From JAAXVQ01 sp964604705 (GTDB lineage Bacteria; Oederibacteriota; JAAXVQ01), in the NCBI GenBank assembly GCA_964604705.1, contig CAZSAP010000010.1, forward strand, positions 62,001 through 126,000: a stretch of DNA of 64,000 nucleotides, in the 5' to 3' direction. The position numbers and the translations under genes are program-made. Positions 1 to 8,847 of the stretch are shown piece by piece. The notes beneath the pieces were generated by a model. It had not been told where the DNA came from. It saw only the letters and a program-made list of their open reading frames with translations, and ran no database searches. Within the stretch, counting starts at the first letter, position 1; the number at the start of each line of letters is the position of its first letter.

Positions 1-1079
1 AAAGTTTGACTCATGTTTTCAAAATAGGCCGCGGACATGGCGGCGGTAATTTTTCCGTCGTTTAACAAATCCAAGGCCGGAAGGGTGTATGTCTTGGTTT
101 CTTGCGTTTCCCCCAGGGAGGCCGGTGCCACCGGATCGTCCGACTCCAGCAAGGTGGCGTCGGTGCGTTTGGGTGATTTGATCACCGGTGCTTCGCTCAT
201 GGTCGGGCGCGGAGTCATATCAATCGGGGGCGGAGTATTAATTTTAATCTTGGTTTTTTCCGGTACCGCAGTCGCGGGTGTGGACGTCGTTACGGCGGCC
301 ACGGCTGTGGGCGCCGGTTCCTCTGTCGTGGCCACACGCTTCCCAGCCTTCTTAACGCCCGCGTACTGCAGGGGCATGGTCGCAGGCTTGACGGTCGCGG
401 TTTGAAGTCCATTTACAGTCTTGCGGATGGAATTTAAAATATACGGTTCCACTTCCAACAAGTACAACGACAAGATAAACAACGTTCCGCATAAAATGTA
501 TGTACCCACGGTTGAAAAAATCGCAACGCTTAAATTAACCAACCCTTGGGCTATGAATCCGCCCACGGGAAATTCCGCTTCTCCCCATAAACGCATCCAA
601 CTTGGAACGCCGTTCCAAAACCGATGCGACGCGTCACTTCCATAAAAGCGTGTCACTTCATCGAATGCGAGCGGTGAGGAAAAGATCAAATTCAAGAACA
701 TCATCAAGGTCAAAACCGCCAACCCCAGTCCAATGCCACGGGACGTAGGATTGTCCCACTCTTTCTCCTTGAACACCGCAACCCCGTAGGCAATCATCAA
801 AAGGGGCAGCGCGTACAACACCACGCCGACCAAGGCAAACCCAATCCGGAACAGGATCTCCCCAGCCGGGCCCAAAGCATTACGATCCGCAGCATGGGGC
901 CAAACAGCGGCCATCAACAGCAAACTGGCCGCCCACCACGCAATGCCCAACACTTCATTGCGCCGCTTGCCTGTAAAAAATTCACGCAGCACCCAGCGTT
1001 CGGCGCCCTGCGGGCGTATCTCGTTTGATGTCTTTTTCATGCGCGCAAACAATTTCGGCATTCGATTCCTCAATTCCAT
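1..1079 (-). CDS. ftsK: DNA translocase FtsK, N-terminal part (cut by window edge)
   Basis: FtsK anchors in the division septum and pumps the chromosome terminus through it. The frame is open from the ATG at 1079 to the window edge, about 359 codons. Hydrophobic segments lie near residues 44-60, 76-102, 114-134 and 173-208, matching the usual four-helix membrane domain. An Ala/Pro/Thr/Lys-rich linker follows (about 225-335). It leads to YTLPALDLLND, the conserved lead-in to the motor alpha domain. The RecA-like motor and gamma domain lie outside the window. The gene starts 41 nt after the RNase J stop, so the two are probably co-transcribed. A small hairpin sits just before the start codon and no strong ribosome-binding site is visible. 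The identity rests on the membrane layout plus the LPALDLL motif. Confidence 0.85.
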   Translation of the reverse strand, partial: MELRNRMPKLFARMKKTSNEIRPQGAERWVLREFFTGKRRNEVLGIAWWAASLLLMAAVWPHAADRNALGPAGEILFRIGFALVGVVLYALPLLMIAYGVAVFKEKEWDNPTSRGIGLGLAVLTLMMFLNLIFSSPLAFDEVTRFYGSDASHRFWNGVPSWMRLWGEAEFPVGGFIAQGLVNLSVAIFSTVGTYILCGTLFILSLYLLEVEPYILNSIRKTVNGLQTATVKPATMPLQYAGVKKAGKRVATTEEPAPTAVAAVTTSTPATAVPEKTKIKINTPPPIDMTPRPTMSEAPVIKSPKRTDATLLESDDPVAPASLGETQETKTYTLPALDLLNDGKITAAMSAAYFENMSQT

Positions 1080-1092
1080 TCTCGACCCATAT

Positions 1093-1111
1093 CCCAGGGA
1101 CGGGCCCTGGG
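1093..1111 (-). other. Small hairpin between rnj and ftsK
   Basis: The arms CCCAGGG and CCCTGGG form a perfect 7-bp stem with a 5-nt loop, ending 13 nt before the ftsK start. No T-run follows, so it is not an intrinsic terminator. It could mask the ftsK translation-initiation region or be an mRNA processing site. Function is inference only. Confidence 0.3.
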
Positions 1112-1120
1112 TGAGTTACG

Positions 1121-2818
1121 CTACACTTCCACGATCACCGGAATGATCATGGGAAAACGTAAAATTTCTTTTTTAAAATATCGTTTCAGCGTGGTGCGCG
1201 TAATATCCTGAAGCATGGAGGCCTCGGAGATCCCGGTTATGGACACCGTACTCAAGGCTTCCTGCAAAGCGTAACGCGCACCTTCCATCAAATGTGACGT
1301 TTCCGGATCATCGGCAATGCCACGGGGTGTAAGATCCGGACCCGAGACCAATTGCCCGGACTGGCGATTCAACCCCATGACCACAATCAGCATGCCGTCT
1401 TGCGCCAAATGCTGCCGGTCACGCAACACCACCCGCCCAACATCGCCCACACCCTTGCCGTCCACCAAGACATTGCCTGACGGAACTTGTCCAAGATACG
1501 CCAATCCGTTCTTGGAGAGCTCCACGCAATCGCCATTTTCCATAATCAACATGCGCTCATCCGGCATGCCCAATTCACGTGCCAACTGCGCATGGTGAAC
1601 CAAGTGCCGCGGTTCGCCATGCACCGGCATGAAACAGCGTGGGTGCACAATGTTGTGCAGTACTTTAAGCTCTTCGCGGGCCGCGTGCCCGGACACATGT
1701 ATCTCACTCACGCGTTCGTAATGCACCCGGCAGCCCAACCGAAAAAAATGATTGATCATGTGCCCGATGCGGCGTTCGTTGCCTGGAATCGTGCGGGCCG
1801 ATACAATCACGGTATCGTCTTTTTCCAGCCGCAAATCCTGATTTTCCCCTACGGCTGTGCGCGCCAAAGCCGAGCGCGGCTCGCCCTGACTGCCGGTGGT
1901 CAACACAATGGTTTTTTCCGGTGGCAGATTCATCAGATCGTTCCACTTCAGCCACATGCTTTCCGGAATCATCAGGTAGCCGAGATCGTGGGCAGTACGC
2001 ATGTTTTTGATCATGCTCATACCCAAAACACCGATCTTGCGTTTGTAACGAATCGCCGTATTGATCACCTGCTGGAAACGATGAATGTTGCTGGAGAAGC
2101 AGGCAATCACCACACGGCGAGGTGCATCGCGCACAATGTCGTCAAACGCCAGGCCCACTTCGCGTTCAGAAAGCGTGTACCCCTCGCGTTCCGCGTTGGT
2201 GGAATCAGCCAAGAGCAAATCCACTCCGCGTCGCCCATACTCAGCAAATAATCCGAGATCCGTAATGCGTCCGTCCACGGGTGTAGGATCCAATTTAAAA
2301 TCCCCGGTATGCACCAAAGTCCCACCGGGAGTGCGAATGCCCAATCCCACGCCATCCACAATCGAGTGCGCCACACCGATAGGGGTGATCTCAAACACAC
2401 CTAACTGTAATGTCTCGCCGGCTTTGATCTCACGCAACTCCGTGCTATCGATAAGGTCGTGCTCTTCCAATTTGTTACGCACCAACCCTAAGGTCATGCG
2501 AGTTCCAAACACAGGTACCGGCAACTGGCGCAAAATATACGGCAGTGCGCCCACATGATCTTCGTGACCATGCGTGAGTACAATGCCCACAACACGTTCC
2601 ACTTTATCCAACAGATAAGAAATGTCCGGTACGATAAAATCGATTCCCGGCTGATCTTCGGACGGAAAACACATACCCGCATCAATCACCAAAATCTGTT
2701 GCTCACATTCCACCAGCAACATATTTTTGCCAATTTCCCCCAACCCACCCAGAGGGATAATGCGGCATGTCCCCGGACGTGATTCCGGGAGTCCGTGTTT
2801 TTCGCGTAAGTCCTGCAT
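1121..2818 (-). CDS. rnj: Ribonuclease J
   Basis: RNase J is a cytoplasmic metallo-beta-lactamase/beta-CASP nuclease with 5'-3' exonuclease and endonuclease activity in mRNA decay and rRNA maturation. The protein (565 aa from the chosen start) has the N-terminal IIPLGGLGEIGKNM, the zinc motif HGHEDHVGALPY (about residues 82-93), HTGDFKLDPTP, the beta-CASP DSTNAER region, and late HVSGHA and PVHGEPRH histidine motifs. The length is normal. I chose the ATG at 2818 because AAAGG lies 8 nt upstream and an extended -10 promoter sits just beyond. Longer starts at 2851 and 2902 lack a Shine-Dalgarno and would precede or overlap that promoter. Next downstream is ftsK. Confidence 0.95.
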   Translation of the reverse strand: MQDLREKHGLPESRPGTCRIIPLGGLGEIGKNMLLVECEQQILVIDAGMCFPSEDQPGIDFIVPDISYLLDKVERVVGIVLTHGHEDHVGALPYILRQLPVPVFGTRMTLGLVRNKLEEHDLIDSTELREIKAGETLQLGVFEITPIGVAHSIVDGVGLGIRTPGGTLVHTGDFKLDPTPVDGRITDLGLFAEYGRRGVDLLLADSTNAEREGYTLSEREVGLAFDDIVRDAPRRVVIACFSSNIHRFQQVINTAIRYKRKIGVLGMSMIKNMRTAHDLGYLMIPESMWLKWNDLMNLPPEKTIVLTTGSQGEPRSALARTAVGENQDLRLEKDDTVIVSARTIPGNERRIGHMINHFFRLGCRVHYERVSEIHVSGHAAREELKVLHNIVHPRCFMPVHGEPRHLVHHAQLARELGMPDERMLIMENGDCVELSKNGLAYLGQVPSGNVLVDGKGVGDVGRVVLRDRQHLAQDGMLIVVMGLNRQSGQLVSGPDLTPRGIADDPETSHLMEGARYALQEALSTVSITGISEASMLQDITRTTLKRYFKKEILRFPMIIPVIVEV

Positions 2819-2845
2819 GAGACCAACCTTTGCATAATAGAATTT

Positions 2846-2860
2846 GGCCATTATAGCAAA
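2846..2860 (-). promoter_or_regulatory. Extended -10 promoter of rnj
   Basis: On the minus strand TGCTATAAT (TATAAT at 2850-2855) is a perfect extended -10 element, about 32 nt before the rnj start codon. No good -35 is present at 16-18 nt, which is usual for extended -10 promoters. It supports the short rnj start. Confidence 0.5.
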
Positions 2861-3026
2861 GAGCACAGAGGGCTCGCCAGATAAAAAAACAGCGAAATCC
2901 AATTGTTTTTTAATGACATTTCGGACGTCTGGCCGTTATACATCACGGGATTACCTGAAAAGGAAAACCAATGGTTACATTTTTGAAGAAACACGCGGCA
3001 TGGTGGAAAATGCTTTAAAAAAGCCT

Positions 3027-3066
3027 AAAAAATAAAACAACGTAGAAGCCATCTCTACGTTGTTTT
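3027..3066 (-). terminator. Intrinsic terminator of the Lys/Ala micro-gene
   Basis: The arms at 3034-3046 and 3054-3066 form a perfect 13-bp stem (AAAACAACGTAGA with its complement) around a 7-nt loop. On the minus strand it is followed by ATTTTTT, giving a strong rho-independent terminator 27 nt after the stop of the 22-residue gene. The stem ends in A/T pairs on both sides, so weaker activity on the plus strand is possible. Confidence 0.8.
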
Positions 3067-3092
3067 ATGCAAATCCCATATATTGGGAAAGC

Positions 3093-3161
3093 TTACTTTT
3101 TCTTAGCTGCCTTCTTCGCCACTTTCTTAGCCGCCTTTTTCACCACTTTCTTCGTTGCCAT
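3093..3161 (-). CDS. 22-residue Lys/Ala-rich micro-protein, histone H1-tail-like
   Basis: This gene is too short for usual callers. It encodes 22 residues starting MATKKVVKKAAKKV and continuing in the same Lys/Ala/Val pattern to a KKK end, with no acidic residue. A strong Shine-Dalgarno (AAGGGAGG) lies 9-10 nt before the ATG, and a perfect terminator follows 27 nt after the stop, so it looks like a monocistronic, well-translated gene. A TTGACG hexamer at 3244-3249 could be a -35, but its -10 is poor. The composition matches the tails of eukaryotic H1, chlamydial Hc1 and Lys-rich bacterial DNA-binding extensions, and resembles the N-terminus of the DUF4912 protein at 46537-47574. A nucleic-acid-binding role is inference. 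The alternative is a short leader-type peptide. Confidence 0.7.
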   Translation of the reverse strand: MATKKVVKKAAKKVAKKAAKKK

Positions 3162-3382
3162 TAGGAAATATCCCTCCCTTGCCATATAGTGTGTACCAAG
3201 AATAGTTCGGGTACAAAATATAGTTATCAAAATAGATGCCATTCGTCAATCCAAACAACCCCCTAATATCCTCAAATATAAGACCTATTTCTCCCAAACT
3301 CCATTTTTCTTCGTTTTTCTCGTTTTTTCTAAGTTTTTTGATTTTTTTATTTTTTTTTGCTTGGAAGGATGCTCTCAGACCC
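3162..3382. other. AT-rich spacer upstream of the micro-gene
   Basis: This 221-bp spacer lies between the M16 peptidase stop and the micro-gene. The part near the peptidase is a long T-rich tract on the plus strand (about 3300-3360). It holds no ORF or RNA gene that I recognise. The promoter of the micro-gene must lie here; TTGACG at 3244-3249 is the only good -35 candidate. Confidence 0.4.
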
Positions 3383-4645
3383 TTATTTCACATTCGGAAC
3401 CTGTCGAGATGAAATGGGTCCGACGGCTGTAATGGTCATGGGACGTACTGCAAAAACATCGCGCGCAATCGAACGGATATCCTCGCGTGTCAAACGCTCA
3501 ATCGCGCGTAACGTGGAGGCCAACAGGGGATGATGTTGCAAATACATTTCCTGTTGAATCATTCGCCACATGTGTGTCGAAGAATTTTCCAACGAGAGCA
3601 GCAAGTTCCCTTTCATCTGTTCACGCAGATCATTCATTTCTTGTTCTGTGATGAGCTGCTTGACCAAACGCTGAATTTCGTGTTGGATCACATCAATCGT
3701 CTCACGTGTCTTGCGCGGTTGGCATGCCGCATACACACCTGCAACCCCGGCATCGTGATAAAAATCCAAAAACGAATAGACCGAATACGCAAGTGCACGA
3801 CGTTCACGCACCTCATAGAACAAGCGCGAGTTGGTGCCTCCACCCAAAACATTGGAAAGCCCCAAGAGCGCCAAACGACGCGGATCGGAATACGAAATAC
3901 TCTGTGTGCCGAGGCACAAGTGGGTTTGTTCCTGCTTGCGCGTCATGACCTTGGATACGACTTGTACGGTGGGTACTTGTTGCAGTTCAACGCTGTGTTC
4001 CAAAGGCGTGATCGGCCATTGGCCAAAGTGGCGCTGGGCCAAGGCCTTCACTGCCGCGTGATCAATATTTCCCGCCACTGAGATCAACATGCGTTCCGGA
4101 CGATAGTGCGTGTTCCAAAATCGCCGCAAACTGCGCTGGGTATGACTCCCCACTTGTTTCCGAGTGCCAATGATAGGGCGACCCAACGAATGCCTCGGCC
4201 ACAAGGTCTCTGAAAAAACATCATGCACCAATTCTTCAGGATCATCCTCGTACATGCGAATTTCTTCGAAGATCACATGTTTTTCTTTTTCCAGATTGCT
4301 CGGAGCCAAGCGGGCATTGGAAAGCATGTCGGCAATCACATCCATGGCCAAGGGCAAATGATGCGACGGCACCTTGGCGTAAAACGCCGTGCTCTCCCGG
4401 CTGGTGTAGGCATCCAAGTTCCCACCCACGGCATTGAGCACCCGCGACAATTCACGGGTATCGCGGCGAGGAGTGCCTTGGAACACCATGTGCTCCAGCA
4501 AGTGACTCAAGCCCACCTCGGACTCGGTTTCATAACGAGAGCCGGTTTTCACAACCACGCCCAGGGAAGCCGAACTTAGCGCCGGCAACGACTGCAAAAG
4601 CAGGGTAAAGCCGTTGGGCAATGTACAACGTTCAAATTTCTTCAT
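3383..4645 (-). CDS. M16 family zinc peptidase (processing-peptidase-like)
   Basis: This 420-aa protein is a single-unit M16B-type (YmxG / mitochondrial processing peptidase beta-like) metallopeptidase. It has the inverted zinc motif HLLEHMVFQGT (HxxEH) near residue 47 and the distal glutamate region FEEIRMYEDDPEE about 75 residues later. The R/Y-containing C-terminal M16 half is also present (LGGGTNSRLFYEVRERRALAYSV). It has no signal peptide and is probably cytoplasmic. Its ATG overlaps the phosphohexomutase stop by 4 nt, so the two are translationally coupled. Substrate is unknown; relatives degrade or process small peptides. Confidence 0.9.
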   Translation of the reverse strand: MKKFERCTLPNGFTLLLQSLPALSSASLGVVVKTGSRYETESEVGLSHLLEHMVFQGTPRRDTRELSRVLNAVGGNLDAYTSRESTAFYAKVPSHHLPLAMDVIADMLSNARLAPSNLEKEKHVIFEEIRMYEDDPEELVHDVFSETLWPRHSLGRPIIGTRKQVGSHTQRSLRRFWNTHYRPERMLISVAGNIDHAAVKALAQRHFGQWPITPLEHSVELQQVPTVQVVSKVMTRKQEQTHLCLGTQSISYSDPRRLALLGLSNVLGGGTNSRLFYEVRERRALAYSVYSFLDFYHDAGVAGVYAACQPRKTRETIDVIQHEIQRLVKQLITEQEMNDLREQMKGNLLLSLENSSTHMWRMIQQEMYLQHHPLLASTLRAIERLTREDIRSIARDVFAVRPMTITAVGPISSRQVPNVK

Positions 4646-6066
4646 GCGCGTCCCGTCAACAATATCTTCCCGGCCGCCGCCAAGCGTTTCAAACCCGCCA
4701 CACTTTCAGCTTCAAGATACACACGTGCTACTGGCTCGGTGCCGGAAAGACGGATGGCGATCCAGGAATGGTCCGCCAACTCGTACTTGTATCCATCGGT
4801 GGTATCTACGTTCACAACTTTACGTCCCGCCAAGGTCGAGGGCTTGAACGACGCCAAGGTTTTACGCAAACGCTCTCCGTCCGCCGTCGAGGTCAAATGC
4901 ACATTGATACGGTCACTCAATACAGTACGTCCAATGCGGGCATACAATTTCTTCAAGATTTCAGAGAGACTGCGTTTTTCACGCGCCACCAGTTCTGCCA
5001 TAAGCAGGCACGCCAAGACCCCGTCTTTTTCCGGTACATGGCCGGCAATGGTCAGGCCGCCGCTTTCTTCCCCGCCGACTAGGAACCCGCCGCGAATCAT
5101 GCTCTCGCCGATATACTTGAATCCAACCGGAGTCACTTCCATGGGCAAGCCGTACATCCGTGCCACTTCATCCACCAAATGGCTGCTGACCACCGAACGC
5201 ACCACACGCCCCTTCCAGCCGCGATGATGTACCAACAAATACACGGTTAAGGCCAAAACTTGATTGGGTGTAAGAAATACACCGTTGCCATCCACGACGC
5301 CAAACCGGTCCGCATCACCGTCTGTGCCCAAAACCAACTTCGCCTTGAGCTGCTTCATGGCCAGGGTCGCCTCTTTTAGATTTTCGGCATCGGGTTCGGG
5401 ATTATGCCCACCGAACAAAGGATCACGCCAATCGTGCAGCACCGCAACCTTGCAACCGCCGCGATACAGCGCTTCCGCCAAATAACCACAGCCTGCGCCG
5501 TACAACGGATCGGCCATCACGGACAACTTCGCCTTACGCAGGATGTTGAACGGAATCATTTTATCCAAGGCGCGGACATACGCAGGTCTTGGATCGTACG
5601 GAGTGATCTTGGCCGGACGCACCCCCTTCGGGGCTGAGAGATTCCCCTGGGCGAGAAGTTGATTGGCCATTTTTTCAATGGGTGCAATTTCTTCCTTGGT
5701 GGCAGGGCCACCATGTGCATTGGACCATTTATAGCCCTGATAGAGCGCCGGATTGTGACTGGCCGTAAAGTTAATGCCACCGGCCAATTTCAGCTCGCGT
5801 ATGGCCAAACCCAGCACCGGAGTCGGGGCCGAGGTTTCCACCAACCGCACCGGTACGCCTTCCGAGGCTAAAACCTTCGCAGTAAAGGTCGAAAATTCCT
5901 CTGCCAGGAACCGTAGATCATGCCCCACCAAAACGCCCTTTTTGGCCAAGCCTTTGGCCTTTAGGTGTCGCGCCACCGCGCGGGTCAACGCTTCCACGCG
6001 TTCAAACGTAAATCCCTGGGCGATGATGTCGCGCCAACCAGATGTGCCAAAATGAATGGTGTACAT
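4642..6066 (-). CDS. Phosphoglucomutase/phosphomannomutase family enzyme
   Basis: This 474-aa alpha-D-phosphohexomutase interconverts hexose 1- and 6-phosphates. All four active-site loops are intact: the phosphoserine loop NFTASHNPALY (about residue 100), the metal loop GTDGDADRFG (about 245), the sugar-binding loop GGEESGG (about 325), and the phosphate-binding RLSGTEPVARVYLE near the C-terminus. AAGGAG lies 8 nt before the ATG. It sits between the degenerate nucleotidyltransferase-mutase fusion and the M16 peptidase, so it may supply the hexose-1-phosphate used by the fusion protein. Whether glucose or mannose is preferred cannot be read from sequence; GlmM is encoded separately at 57492-58889. 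Confidence 0.92.
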   Translation of the reverse strand: MYTIHFGTSGWRDIIAQGFTFERVEALTRAVARHLKAKGLAKKGVLVGHDLRFLAEEFSTFTAKVLASEGVPVRLVETSAPTPVLGLAIRELKLAGGINFTASHNPALYQGYKWSNAHGGPATKEEIAPIEKMANQLLAQGNLSAPKGVRPAKITPYDPRPAYVRALDKMIPFNILRKAKLSVMADPLYGAGCGYLAEALYRGGCKVAVLHDWRDPLFGGHNPEPDAENLKEATLAMKQLKAKLVLGTDGDADRFGVVDGNGVFLTPNQVLALTVYLLVHHRGWKGRVVRSVVSSHLVDEVARMYGLPMEVTPVGFKYIGESMIRGGFLVGGEESGGLTIAGHVPEKDGVLACLLMAELVAREKRSLSEILKKLYARIGRTVLSDRINVHLTSTADGERLRKTLASFKPSTLAGRKVVNVDTTDGYKYELADHSWIAIRLSGTEPVARVYLEAESVAGLKRLAAAGKILLTGRA

Positions 6067-6195
6067 GTGTTAAACTCCTTGTGTCAAGGTATCTTGGCCG
6101 CGGTGATAACACCACAGGCACTAACCTAAAAACAGACAATCGACAATAGACCGCAGGCGTTTCGTTTTTTACAAAATCACGTGTCCGCCCGCTTC

Positions 6196-6224
6196 GGTTA
6201 AGCTGCGTACAATGAAGCTTAACC
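6196..6224. repeat. Inverted repeat over the stop of the nucleotidyltransferase gene
   Basis: The arms GGTTAAGCT (6196-6204) and AGCTTAACC (6216-6224) are perfect 9-bp inverted repeats with an 11-nt loop, spanning the stop codon at 6219. No T-run follows on the minus strand. It may protect the mRNA 3' end or act as a weak terminator; this is inference. Confidence 0.4.
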
Positions 6225-8720
6225 CTGCCACTCCTGAATCAACTGGACATACCGCAACGCCAGTTGATTGGATTCTTCCATATGATTGCCCTCGGCATTA
6301 ACATGAAAGATCGGCTTGTCGGCATCGGGGATGATGATCACCCACGACTTGCCGTGCCATATTTTCACACCGTCGAGCAGCTGCACATTTTCCGCTCGTG
6401 TATTCTCAATCAGCTTGCGCATGATCGTGCCCTTCTTCTCCCAGGAACACGGAACATGCTTGCGCACCAAGTTAATGGTGGGGATCTGATTCACAACCTT
6501 CGAGAGCGGCTCCCCGCTCATGGCCAACAGTTCCAAAAGCTTGGCCGTGGCCATCATGGAATCAAAGGCCGGCTGGAACTCGGGGAACACATAGCCGCCC
6601 TTGGCCTCACCCACAAAATCCGGTTTGGTCTTGCTCGCCACATCCAACAAGCTGGCGTAGGTGGTCTTGGTGCGAATAACGCTGCCGTTGTACTGCTGGG
6701 CCATTTCCTCAATCACGCGTGTAGCGGATATCGGTACCGCCACTGTGGCCCCGGGTTTGGATTTAAACATCAGTAAGGTCATCACGGCCAGCGCCTGATC
6801 GCCGTCCAACACGCGCCCGAGGTCATCGGCAATATAAATTTTCTGCGCGCCGGCATCCATCATCACACCCAGATGTGCTTTCAATGTGCCTACGATCTCA
6901 CCTAAACGCTTAACGGAGGCATCAAACTCATCCTGACTCTTGGTTAGACGTGTGCCGTCCGGATAGGCATTTAAGCCTACAACTTCGCAGCGTAGATCGC
7001 CCAAGACCTGCGGGAAAATGCCCACAGCGCTGCCCCAGGCATAGTCAATGACAATGCGGAAATTGGCCTTGCGCACGCGTTCGTAATCCAAAATGCGCTT
7101 GAACCCTTCTTCATAGTATTCCAACGCACGCGGTGGGAACATAACCTCACCGGCCTCTTCCATGGCCACACGCGGAAAGTCTTCACGGAAGAAAAGATTC
7201 TCAATCCCCTTTTCCTTGGCTTGAGAAATTTCCTTGCCCTCGGCATCAAAAAACTTGATGTCCATGACCTTCGGATCGTAGGGGGATTTGCGTACGTGGA
7301 AGCCACCGGCCACCTTCAGCGCTTGCACCGAATAACGCGCCACCGGTACAGGTACCACGCGCAGATCGTATACATTGATGCCCACCGAGGCCAAACCGGT
7401 CATGATCGCGCGGTCGATAATGCGCGAGGTTTTGTGATTATCACGGGACGAAAGCACGTAATCACCCTTGCGTAGCGAAGCCCCGTACGCTGCGCCCAGC
7501 TTGGCCGCGAACTCGGGAATGATTTCTATGTTGCCCAAACCGGAAACTCCGTAGGCATCAAAGATGTGCTTGGACCAGCGCTCGCCCCAAATCAGCGAGC
7601 TTGAGAGCGTGGTGCCGTCTTCAATGATCTTATACGGCCACACCTTGACTTCGGCTTTCACGGTCACATCTTCACCGATGGTGCAATGGTCGGAAACCAC
7701 CGCGCCCACGCCAATGTACACGCGCGCGCCCAGTCGGCAATCGTTGCCAATGGTCACTTCTTTCAAGTTCGCGCCATTGCCAATGTTCACATTGTCCCAA
7801 ACGATCGAACCAATGATTTTCGAACTCTCACCCACGCGGCAGGCGTCGCCCAACACGGAGTTGGAAATACGCACATGCGGCCCAATCCAGCAATTATCAC
7901 CCAAGATGACGCCCGATTCCAAAACCGCCGTGGAGTCAATGTAGCAATTCTTGCCCGTCCAGATGCCCGTCAACTTCTCGGTGGCATCGGGCTGGACCAA
8001 CTTGCCCTCCATTTGCAACGCATCGTAATGGGCCTGCCGGTACTCCGAGAGATTGCCGACGTCGCGCCAATAGGTCTTTTCAGCCACATAGCCGAACAGA
8101 GGCAACTTGGCGTTTAAGATATCCGGGAAAAAATTCTTACCAAAGTCGTATTCGCCTTCGGCCGGAATACGGTCCAGAAGTTTCGGGTCCAACACATAAA
8201 TGCCGGTATTGATGGTGTCCGAGAAGACTTCGCCCCAGCTCGGTTTTTCCAAGAAGCGCGTGATCCGGCCATCTTCGCTGGTGATGACCACGCCAAAGGC
8301 CAGGGGATTTTCCACCCGGGTCAGCACAATGGTCGCCTGCGACTGCTTGGACTTGTGATACGTGATCGCCTGCGCCAGATCAATGTTGGTCAAGACATCC
8401 CCGGAAATAACCAGAAAGGGTTCGTCCTTCCCCAACAGATCCGCAGCCTTTTTCACACATCCGGCCGTGCCTACGTCCGCATCCGGTAGAATGTACGAAA
8501 TGTTCAAGCCCCAGTCTTTGCCGTCCTTGAAATAATCTTGGATGATCTCAGGCTGAAAATACAAAGCCACGACCAAATCCGTGAAGCCGTGTTTTTTCAA
8601 CAGCTCAAAAATATGCTCCAGCATGGGGCGGTTCAACATGGGAACCATCGGTTTCGGGATATTGCACGTGAGGGGACGCAGGCGGGTTCCAAACCCTCCT
8701 GCCATGACCATGGCTTTCAT
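6219..8720 (-). CDS. Sugar nucleotidyltransferase fused to degenerate phosphohexomutase domain
   Basis: This 833-aa protein has an N-terminal nucleotidyltransferase with MAGGFGTRLRPLT (residues 4-16) and the GDVLTNIDL site. Left-handed beta-helix hexapeptide repeats follow (about 250-370), then a full-length phosphohexomutase-like C-terminal half. The layout matches the mannose-1-phosphate guanylyltransferase/PMM-like family. In the C-terminal half the phosphoserine loop reads GGFHVRKSPYDPKV instead of TASHNP, and the metal loop reads MDAGAQKIYIADDLG instead of DGDADR. Mutase chemistry is therefore probably lost, and an intact mutase is encoded next door. The start at 8720 is chosen for AAAGGAG 8 nt upstream; the frame extends further without a ribosome site. 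Likely role is NDP-sugar supply for envelope polysaccharide. Confidence 0.88.
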   Translation of the reverse strand: MKAMVMAGGFGTRLRPLTCNIPKPMVPMLNRPMLEHIFELLKKHGFTDLVVALYFQPEIIQDYFKDGKDWGLNISYILPDADVGTAGCVKKAADLLGKDEPFLVISGDVLTNIDLAQAITYHKSKQSQATIVLTRVENPLAFGVVITSEDGRITRFLEKPSWGEVFSDTINTGIYVLDPKLLDRIPAEGEYDFGKNFFPDILNAKLPLFGYVAEKTYWRDVGNLSEYRQAHYDALQMEGKLVQPDATEKLTGIWTGKNCYIDSTAVLESGVILGDNCWIGPHVRISNSVLGDACRVGESSKIIGSIVWDNVNIGNGANLKEVTIGNDCRLGARVYIGVGAVVSDHCTIGEDVTVKAEVKVWPYKIIEDGTTLSSSLIWGERWSKHIFDAYGVSGLGNIEIIPEFAAKLGAAYGASLRKGDYVLSSRDNHKTSRIIDRAIMTGLASVGINVYDLRVVPVPVARYSVQALKVAGGFHVRKSPYDPKVMDIKFFDAEGKEISQAKEKGIENLFFREDFPRVAMEEAGEVMFPPRALEYYEEGFKRILDYERVRKANFRIVIDYAWGSAVGIFPQVLGDLRCEVVGLNAYPDGTRLTKSQDEFDASVKRLGEIVGTLKAHLGVMMDAGAQKIYIADDLGRVLDGDQALAVMTLLMFKSKPGATVAVPISATRVIEEMAQQYNGSVIRTKTTYASLLDVASKTKPDFVGEAKGGYVFPEFQPAFDSMMATAKLLELLAMSGEPLSKVVNQIPTINLVRKHVPCSWEKKGTIMRKLIENTRAENVQLLDGVKIWHGKSWVIIIPDADKPIFHVNAEGNHMEESNQLALRYVQLIQEWQG

Positions 8721-8847
8721 CGCATTGGCTCCTTTAAACGTTTTTATCTTACCTCTCCCCCATGTTGGCGTCGAGTCTTGAACCCTCACGCCGACACTCG
8801 GGTGAATCTCCGCTTTTTTCAAAGAGGCGATCTGAACACGCCCCGGC

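Noticed and set aside
2844..3035. Plus-strand frame with a Lys-rich C-terminus, and a 15-residue frame behind AAGGA within it
   Set aside because: It starts at a TTG without a ribosome site and overlaps the rnj promoter; the short frame is too small to support without data.
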